A stretch of DNA of 64,000 nucleotides, from positions 248,001 to 312,000 of the forward strand of contig JAAVVA010000001.1 of assembly GCA_018449715.1 (NCBI GenBank). The letters are read 5' to 3'. Under the pieces are notes generated by a model. It was not told the origin of the DNA and did not search any database. It was given only the letters and a program-made list of their open reading frames with translations. Shown here piece after piece: positions 58,894 through 64,000 of the stretch. Source of the stretch: Acidobacteriaceae bacterium dw_441 (lineage in GTDB: Bacteria > Acidobacteriota > Terriglobia > Terriglobales > Acidobacteriaceae). Made by a program: the position numbers and the translations under genes. How positions within the stretch are numbered: position 1 is the stretch's first letter; each line of letters begins with the position of its first letter.

Positions 58894-60372
58894 ATGGGGA
58901 TCGGTCCCGGCGAAGAGTTTGACGTAGTGCTGATTGGCGCGGGCATCATGTCCGCTACGCTTGGAACGCTGCTGCGGTATCTGGCTCCGGAACTTTCGGT
59001 TGCGATCTTCGAGAGCCGCGACACGGTGGCCTCGGAGAGCTCGGAGGCGTGGAATAACGCCGGGACCGGCCATGCCGCGCTGTGCGAGCTGAACTATACA
59101 CCCGAGAAGCCGGACGGCACGGTCGGGATCGACAAGGCCGTCAATATTAACGAGCAGTTCCAGGAGTCGCTGGCCTTCTGGACGTATCTCGTGGAGCAGG
59201 GCAAACTGGCGGAGCCGGAGGGGTTCATCCGCCGGGTTCCGCACATGAGCTTCGTGACCTCGGAGAAGAATGCGGCGTTTCTGCGCGCGCGGTACGAGGC
59301 GATGAGCAGGCACCCGCTGTTCAGCTCGATGCAGTACACCGAGGACCCGGCGAAGATTGCCGAGTGGGCTCCGCTGCTGATGGATGGGCGCGCCGGGGGA
59401 GAGAAGCTGGCGGCGACGCGTGTGGAGCGCGGGACGGACGTGAACTTCGGCAGCCTGACGCGCAAGCTGCTGGCGAACTTCAGCGACTCGCTGCATCTGC
59501 GGCACAAGGTGGTGAAGGTGCGTCGGGCGAGCGATCGCCGCTGGCATGTGACGGTGATGAACGAGGCGACCGGGGTGAGCGCGGAGATCGTGTCGCGGTT
59601 CGTCTTCATCGGCTCGGGCGGAGCGGCGCTGCTGTTGTTGCAGGATGCGGGGCTGAAGGCCGGTGTGGGGTATGGCGGGTTTCCTGTCAGCGGGCAGTGG
59701 CTTCGCTGCACGAACCAGCAGGTGATCGAGCGTCACGCCGCGAAGGTGTATGGCAAGGCCTCGGTGGGTGCTCCGCCGATGTCGGTGCCGCATCTTGATA
59801 CGCGCGTGATCGACGGGAAGAAGGAGCTGCTGTTCGGGCCGTTTGCTGGCTTCTCGACGAAGTTTTTGAAGAGCGGGTCGTATCTTGACCTGATCAAGTC
59901 GGTAACGCCGGGGAACCTTTATCCGCTGCTCAAGGCCGGGTACGACAATATTCCGCTGACGAAGTACCTGATCGGCGAGGTGATGCAGACGCCGGAGCAG
60001 AGGCTGGAGTCGTTGCGGGTGTTTATGCCGACGGCGCGGAGAGAGGACTGGGAGCTGGCGATTGCGGGGCAGCGCGTGCAGATCATCAAGCCGCACCATG
60101 AGAAGGGTGGCGTGCTTGAGTTCGGGACCGAGGTGATCCGCGAGGGTGATGGAAGCATCGCGGCTCTGCTGGGAGCTTCGCCGGGGGCCTCGACCGCGGT
60201 GAGCATCATGCTGGGGATGATTGGGAACGGCGTGAATGTTCTGGAGGGGCGTGAGGATGTGGCCGCGAAGCTGCAGGCGATCGTGCCTTCACTGGGGAAG
60301 AAGCTGGCCGAGGAACCTGCGCTGCTGGAGGAGATTACTCGCCGGTCGAATGCGGCTTTGGGGCTGGGGTAG
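58894..60372 (+). CDS. mqo: Malate:quinone oxidoreductase
   Basis: 492 residues, full length. FAD motif VVLIGAGIMSATLGTLLRYL, then SSEAWNNAGTGHAALCELNYTPEKPDGT, FIRRVPHMSFVTSEKNAAFLRARYEAM, VFIGSGGAALLLLQDAG, and C-terminal GASPGASTAVSIMLGMIGNG. Oxidises malate to oxaloacetate at the membrane, passing electrons to quinone, as an alternative to NAD-malate dehydrogenase. Preceded by a 221-nt GC-rich leader; followed immediately by repeat sequence. Confidence 0.95.
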   Translation: MGIGPGEEFDVVLIGAGIMSATLGTLLRYLAPELSVAIFESRDTVASESSEAWNNAGTGHAALCELNYTPEKPDGTVGIDKAVNINEQFQESLAFWTYLVEQGKLAEPEGFIRRVPHMSFVTSEKNAAFLRARYEAMSRHPLFSSMQYTEDPAKIAEWAPLLMDGRAGGEKLAATRVERGTDVNFGSLTRKLLANFSDSLHLRHKVVKVRRASDRRWHVTVMNEATGVSAEIVSRFVFIGSGGAALLLLQDAGLKAGVGYGGFPVSGQWLRCTNQQVIERHAAKVYGKASVGAPPMSVPHLDTRVIDGKKELLFGPFAGFSTKFLKSGSYLDLIKSVTPGNLYPLLKAGYDNIPLTKYLIGEVMQTPEQRLESLRVFMPTARREDWELAIAGQRVQIIKPHHEKGGVLEFGTEVIREGDGSIAALLGASPGASTAVSIMLGMIGNGVNVLEGREDVAAKLQAIVPSLGKKLAEEPALLEEITRRSNAALGLG

Positions 60373-60385
60373 GAATCCTGCAAAC

Positions 60386-60423
60386 CCACATCTGGCGATA
60401 AGACCGTCAGATATGGGGCACCC
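60386..60423. repeat. Dispersed hairpin repeat, family 2, copy D
   Basis: ATCTG-GCGATAAGACCGT-CAGAT then ATGGGGCACCC. Loop matches copy A at 11 of 13 positions although the stem is different. Confidence 0.75.
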
Positions 60424-60444
60424 ATTTGGGTGGTGGTTCAAAAG

Positions 60445-60490
60445 AGAAGCAAATTCCTCCGCTACGCTGCGGAATGACAAGTTTGAAATA
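60445..60490 (+). repeat. REP-like repeat, family 1, copy 5
   Basis: AGAAGCAAATTCCTCCGC ... GACAAGTTTGAAATA, directly after family 2 copy D. The junction TAGGAATCCTGCAAA at the mqo stop recurs, with one change, at the stop preceding copy 6. Confidence 0.9.
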
Positions 60491-60502
60491 AGTGAGAAAA
60501 GA

Positions 60503-60540
60503 AAAGGCCTTCGCAAATATACTCGCGAAGGCCTTTCGTT
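60503..60540. terminator. Bidirectional terminator between mqo and cyclophilin
   Basis: AAAGGCCTTCGC (60503-60514), 10-nt loop, GCGAAGGCCTTT (60525-60536), followed by CGTTTTG on plus and preceded by A-rich sequence on minus. Serves convergent genes. Confidence 0.85.
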
Positions 60541-60571
60541 TTGCTTGAAAGCTGATTGCCTGAAGCAGTTA

Positions 60572-61093
60572 TTACGCGACGCGCTCGATGACGACCGACT
60601 CGAGGACGATCGGGGTCTTGGGGCGGTCCATGCCGTCGCGGGAGACCTTGCTGATCTTCTCGACGATCTCGTAGCCTTCGACCACCTGACCGAAGATGGT
60701 GTGGCGGCCGGTGAGCCAGGTCGTCGGGGCCACCGTGATGAAGAACTGCGAGCCGTTGGTGTTAGGACCGGCGTTCGCCATCGCGAGCTTGCCGGGCTCC
60801 TGGAAGCCGTGGCGCGAACCGCGGGTCTCGTCCTCGAAGCGGTAGCCGGGGCCGCCCATGCCGGTGCCTTCGGGGTCGCCGCCCTGGATCATGAAGTCAG
60901 GAATGACGCGGTGGAAGACTGTTCCGTCATAGAGCTTGTCGCCCTTCTTGCTGCGGCTCTCCCACGACTTGGTGCCCTCGGCGAGGCCGATGAAGTTCTC
61001 GACTGTCTTGGGGGCGTCCTGCGGGAAAAGCTCGACGACGATCTGTCCCTCGGTCGTATTGAAGATTGCGTAGGTTCCGGTCGTTCTTGCCAT
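60572..61093 (-). CDS. Peptidyl-prolyl cis-trans isomerase, cyclophilin type (cytoplasmic)
   Basis: 173 residues from ATG 61093, complete cyclophilin. Active-site region FHRVIPDFMIQGGDPEGTGMGGPGYRFEDE, ANAGPNTNGSQFFITVAPTTWLTGRHTIFGQVVEG. No signal peptide, so cytoplasmic. Catalyses proline isomerisation in protein folding. Sits 67 nt downstream of a second, exported cyclophilin on the same strand. Confidence 0.94.
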   Translation of the reverse strand: MARTTGTYAIFNTTEGQIVVELFPQDAPKTVENFIGLAEGTKSWESRSKKGDKLYDGTVFHRVIPDFMIQGGDPEGTGMGGPGYRFEDETRGSRHGFQEPGKLAMANAGPNTNGSQFFITVAPTTWLTGRHTIFGQVVEGYEIVEKISKVSRDGMDRPKTPIVLESVVIERVA

Positions 61094-61160
61094 GTTTTTG
61101 TCTCCTAGGATTGGAAGGTTGTGTTGTGGCCCCTCGAAGAAAATCGCGAGAGACAAGCTT

Positions 61161-61970
61161 TTAGTGCGCGGGGGCAGCCGGGGGTGCCGGAGCGGGAGCC
61201 GAGGCGGGAAGCACGGGCTCGGGCGGCATGGGCTGGCCGTCGCGGACGATGGTGATCTTGTTGACGACGACAGGGGTGACGGGCTTGTCGTTGTCGTCGC
61301 GCTGCACGCGAGCGATGGAGCTGACGAGCAGGATGGTGTGGGTGTCGCACTGGCCGAAGATGGTGTGCTTACCATTGAGGTGCGGTACGGGGGCTTCGGT
61401 GATGAAGAACTGCGAACCGTTGGTGCTGGGGCCAGAGTTCGCCATGGCGAGACGGCCGGGCTCGTCGAAGGTGAGGGTGGGATCGATCTCGTCCTGGAAG
61501 AGGTAACCGGGGTCGCCGCGTCCGTCGCCGAGCTTGTCGCCGCCCTGAATCATAAAGCCGGGGATGACGCGGTGGAAGACGGTGCCGTTATAGAAGGGCT
61601 GGCCGTGGACTTTCTTGAGATTGGTAGGGTCGGTCCAGTCTTTGGTGCCTTCGGCTAGGCCGATGAAGTTGGCGACGGTGACGGGGGCCTGCGTGTCGTA
61701 GAGCTTGCAGGTGAGGCGGCCCATCGTGGTGTCGATGACGGCGGTGGGGCCGGTGGGAGGCACGGGAGGCTTCGCCTGCGAGGTGGTGCTGGGGGCGTCG
61801 GGAAGATCCTGCGATGCGGGAGCCTGGGACGCGGGGGTGATCTGCGGGGCCGGGGTCTGCGAGGCTGGCGTCTGCTGCTGTTGCGTCGGCTGCGATTGAG
61901 GCTGCGATTGAATCTGGGCGAGGGCCGGGCCGCCGAGCGCCAGGGTAAGTGCAAGAAGACGAAGCGTCAT
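61161..61970 (-). CDS. Exported peptidyl-prolyl isomerase, cyclophilin type, with Gln/Pro-rich linker
   Basis: 269 residues from ATG 61970, giving a Sec signal (MTLRLLALTLALGGPALAQ). A Gln/Pro/Ser-rich spacer (about 20-75: QSQPQSQPTQQQQTPASQ...) precedes a cyclophilin domain with FHRVIPGFMIQGGDKLGDGRGDPGY and ANSGPSTNGSQFFITEAPVPHLNGKHTIFG. A short Pro/Ala-rich tail ends the protein. Periplasmic or surface-tethered folding helper is likely. It shares its domain with the following cytoplasmic cyclophilin, apparently a tandem duplication with different localisation. Confidence 0.92.
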   Translation of the reverse strand: MTLRLLALTLALGGPALAQIQSQPQSQPTQQQQTPASQTPAPQITPASQAPASQDLPDAPSTTSQAKPPVPPTGPTAVIDTTMGRLTCKLYDTQAPVTVANFIGLAEGTKDWTDPTNLKKVHGQPFYNGTVFHRVIPGFMIQGGDKLGDGRGDPGYLFQDEIDPTLTFDEPGRLAMANSGPSTNGSQFFITEAPVPHLNGKHTIFGQCDTHTILLVSSIARVQRDDNDKPVTPVVVNKITIVRDGQPMPPEPVLPASAPAPAPPAAPAH

Positions 61971-62127
61971 GCGTAGCTGAACTCCATAAAACAGGCTATC
62001 GCAGACGGGGGGATGGGGCAATTCTGGCCGGGAGCGCGGGAGGCCGCAAAAAAGAAGCGATGAATTTTGCGTGAAGCTAGTGACCGGGGCGGAAAGAGGA
62101 CATCCAACGGGTAAAGAGGAGGCTGCG

Positions 62128-62427
62128 ATGCCAAAGTTTGCGCTGTATGCTCCGTTGAAACCGAAGCCGGGAAAAGAGGCTGCCCTGGAGGAGTTCCTCA
62201 GGCAGGGAGCCGAGATGGCTGCACAGGAAGAGGCGACCGTGACCTGGTATGCCCTGAACGAAGGAGAGGGACGGTACGCCATCTTCGACACCTTCGAAGA
62301 TGAGGCGGGACGCGAGGCTCATCTGAACGGGCCGATTGCCAAGGCCCTGATGGCGAAGGCAGACGAGCTGTTGGATGCCCCGGTGCAGATCTACAAGCTG
62401 GGCGTTCTTGCTACCAAGGCTGACTGA
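62128..62427 (+). CDS. ABM-domain monooxygenase-like protein
   Basis: 99 residues from ATG 62128 with AGAGGAGG five nucleotides upstream. Ferredoxin-like alpha/beta ABM domain: FALYAPLKPKPGKEAALEEFLRQGAEM, TWYALNEGEGRYAIFDTFEDEAGREAHLNGPIAKAL. Typically a cofactor-independent quinol monooxygenase or of unknown role. Stands alone, with a strong terminator behind it. Confidence 0.87.
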   Translation: MPKFALYAPLKPKPGKEAALEEFLRQGAEMAAQEEATVTWYALNEGEGRYAIFDTFEDEAGREAHLNGPIAKALMAKADELLDAPVQIYKLGVLATKAD

Positions 62428-62447
62428 AATTTCTGGATTGTTGAAGT

Positions 62448-62500
62448 GTGAGGGCGTTGGGTTCTTCCTATTGAGAGGAGCCCAACGCCCTCACCTTTTG
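62448..62500 (+). terminator. Intrinsic terminator after ABM gene
   Basis: GTGAGGGCGTTGGG (62448-62461) and CCCAACGCCCTCAC (62481-62494), 14-bp perfect stem, then CTTTTG; a further T-run follows at 62509. Confidence 0.8.
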
Positions 62501-62574
62501 ACACTGCTTTTTTCGCTTGCTAGTTTGGCTGGGTTATCTCATTTCATAGCAGGCGTAAGAGAAGGAGCGGCAGC

Positions 62575-63378
62575 ATGGAGACAGGGCTGGGGGGCAGGAC
62601 TGTACTGATTACAGGTGGAGCGAACGGCATCGGGCGCGCGACGGCGCTGGCCTTCGCGAAGGAGGGAGCGCATGTGGCGCTGCTCGACCATGATGCTGCG
62701 GCTCTGGAAGAGGCCGCATCGCTGATACGGGAGCTTGGGGTGAAGGCCTTCACTGTGAAGGTCGACCTGAGCTACGCCGCAGGGGTGAGGATGGGGCTGG
62801 ATGAGGCGCTCTCGAAGCTGGACGACGGGCTGGATGTACTGATCAACAACGTCGGGTATGGCGATCCGAAGCCGTTCGAGGAGATCACGGACGAGCAGTG
62901 GGAGAAGACCTTTCAGATCAACTTTATGTCTGCCGTGCGGGTGACGCGCCACCTGCTTCCGGTGCTGCGGAAGAAGGAGAAGGCGGCGATTGTGAATAAC
63001 ACTTCGGACCTTGGGAGGCAGCCGGAGGCGGCTCCTGCGGACTATGGCGCGATGAAGTCGGCGCTACTTTCGCTGACCAAGAGTCTGGCACGTTCGGAGG
63101 CTCCGAAGATTCGGGTGAATGCAGTGGCTCCAGGGCCTATCTGGAGTACGTTCTGGTCGCGGCCCGGGGGATTTGCGGAGGGGCTTTCGTCGATCCACAA
63201 GATGCCTCCGCGACAGGCGGTGGATCACGAGATGAAGCTGCGGAAGCTGCCGCTGGAGCGGCTGGGGGAGCCGGAGGAGGTCGCCAGCATTATGGTGTTT
63301 CTGGCCAGCGACCTTGCCTCGTATGTCACGTCGTCGGTGTGGGGCGTGGACGGCGGGAGTATTCGTAGTTTGATTTAG
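62575..63378 (+). CDS. SDR family oxidoreductase
   Basis: 267 residues, AAGGAG upstream. Short-chain dehydrogenase motifs: VLITGGANGIGRATALAFA, LLDHDAAAL (aspartate suggests NAD), LINNVGYGD, catalytic NTSDLG and YGAMKSALLSLTKSLA, and the end ASYVTSSVWGVDGGS. Oxidises or reduces a hydroxy/keto group; substrate unknown. The TAG stop is immediately followed by GGAGTCCTGCAAA and repeat copy 6. Confidence 0.9.
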   Translation: METGLGGRTVLITGGANGIGRATALAFAKEGAHVALLDHDAAALEEAASLIRELGVKAFTVKVDLSYAAGVRMGLDEALSKLDDGLDVLINNVGYGDPKPFEEITDEQWEKTFQINFMSAVRVTRHLLPVLRKKEKAAIVNNTSDLGRQPEAAPADYGAMKSALLSLTKSLARSEAPKIRVNAVAPGPIWSTFWSRPGGFAEGLSSIHKMPPRQAVDHEMKLRKLPLERLGEPEEVASIMVFLASDLASYVTSSVWGVDGGSIRSLI

Positions 63379-63391
63379 GAGTCCTGCAAAG

Positions 63392-63437
63392 AGAAGCAGA
63401 TTCCTCCGCTGCGCTGCGGAATGACAAGTTCTAAAAG
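63392..63437 (+). repeat. REP-like repeat, family 1, copy 6
   Basis: AGAAGCAGATTCCTCCGC ... GTTCTAAAAG, 14 nt after the SDR stop. The rest of the gap up to 63542 holds nothing else that I recognise. Confidence 0.92.
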
Positions 63438-63542
63438 TTTGTGGCTGAAGGAAGGTTCCCTCAGTGGTTGAAGCCGCTCGTCTACGGGAGAGTCTGAATG
63501 GAGTGGCTAAAGCCGCGCCCTCTTCAGGACCTGCTATGGCGT

Positions 63543-64000
63543 TTACTGTTCGGTGAAGGAGTCGTCGGACTCGGCTCCGGGGCGGGGCTTCCAGGCGATG
63601 CTGTAGTACTCGCCGCGAGAACGCGCCCAGGGATCGAAGGCGTTGACGACGTTGTCCAGCTCCGGGGCCAGTTCGGGGATGTTGCGCAGCAGAACGCGCT
63701 TCATCGGCGAGATGGGCTGGCGGTGGCCGTTGGGCGAGCCCTTCTCCATGCGGGCGGGGCCGGGGCCGTTGTTGTTCACCCAGTTGACGCCGAGGGTCGT
63801 GTAGAACTCCGGGCGGAAGGACGAGGTGAAGAAGCGGTCGCTGAAGAGGCGGCGCGAGGCGTTCAGGATGAAGACGACGAACTGCGTCTCGGAGATGGCG
63901 AAGCCATGCGGGCGGCGGTACTCGGCGAGGTAGCCGACGGTAGTGTCGACGTCTTCGACGTTATCGACGAGGGTGCGGTTGGGGTGGCCGAGGCAGTCGT
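63543..64000 (-). CDS. Animal-type heme peroxidase family protein, C-terminal part (5' end outside window)
   Basis: The frame is open to the right edge, so only the last about 151 residues are seen. They include RPHGFAISETQFVVFILNASRRLFSDRFFTSSFRPEFYTTLG and KRVLLRNIPELAPELDNVVNAFDPW, the pattern at the C-terminus of bacterial members of the animal heme peroxidase/alpha-dioxygenase family (SRRL.SDRFFT, NAF.PW). Such enzymes are heme-dependent peroxidases or fatty-acid oxygenases. Catalytic histidines lie outside the window. Confidence 0.75.
   Translation of the reverse strand, partial: DCLGHPNRTLVDNVEDVDTTVGYLAEYRRPHGFAISETQFVVFILNASRRLFSDRFFTSSFRPEFYTTLGVNWVNNNGPGPARMEKGSPNGHRQPISPMKRVLLRNIPELAPELDNVVNAFDPWARSRGEYYSIAWKPRPGAESDDSFTEQ

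Overview
This window is about 64 kb of GC-rich (roughly 60 percent) chromosome, densely packed with genes on both strands. Gene content and protein style point to Acidobacteriota, class Terriglobia (a Granulicella/Edaphobacter/Terriglobus-like soil bacterium). Support comes from a VWFA-related acidobacterial-domain protein, bacillithiol deacetylase BshB1, lipid A genes of a diderm, many TTG/GTG starts, and a REP-like dispersed repeat. This is inference from recognised families, not a database match. I see no rRNA, tRNA, CRISPR array, prophage or classical IS element.

Layout. 1-4.3 kb: an ABC exporter end, then yicC-gmk-rpoZ-UDG4 and a DHFR-like reductase. 4.3-8.7 kb: secreted proteins (RNase T2 lipoprotein, Tat cupin, phytase-like esterase, serine hydrolase). 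8.7-13.2 kb: priA, an HU/IHF gene, dcd and a LuxR-type regulator. 13.2-17.8 kb: a structured leader, a SYLF protein, the lipid A pair lpxL-like/lpxD, and a diguanylate cyclase. 17.8-27.2 kb: bshB1, a surface lipoprotein, a BHMT-MetF fusion, xseB, a VWA gene broken by a 17-bp tandem duplication, polyprenyl synthase, an acyltransferase, YajQ and TatD. 27.4-36.5 kb: cupin, ADH / ArsR-ogt, metG, a GntR regulator, and a nitroreductase-Nudix-hydrolase operon. 36.5-42.6 kb: ubiX, a YkgJ-type protein, a GIY-YIG nuclease framed by inverted repeats, purB, and a MarR-ClC operon. 42.6-54.6 kb: glutaredoxin, SDR, tadA, amidohydrolase, and aguA and aguB (arginine-to-putrescine route) bracketing a sugar transporter, a glycosyltransferase-methyltransferase fusion and a membrane glycosyltransferase, then an aldo/keto reductase. 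54.9-64 kb: glutamine synthetase, a lipoprotein, a SIMPL protein, a Myb-like DNA-binding protein, mqo, two cyclophilins, an ABM monooxygenase, an SDR and the C-terminus of an animal-type heme peroxidase.

Most genes are housekeeping or envelope functions in short, tightly overlapping operons. The least ordinary signals are non-coding. There is a family of REP-like palindromic repeats (six copies of one module, four of a second whose stems differ but still pair), two of which flank a stand-alone GIY-YIG endonuclease gene in inverted orientation. A three-stem leader occludes the start of the phytase-like gene. A candidate terminator/antiterminator lies ahead of the SYLF gene, a 31-bp operator palindrome sits over the TATAAT box of marR-clc, and a hairpin can bury the start of the Myb-like gene. 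The VWA gene would be restored exactly by removal of one copy of the duplicated 17-mer.
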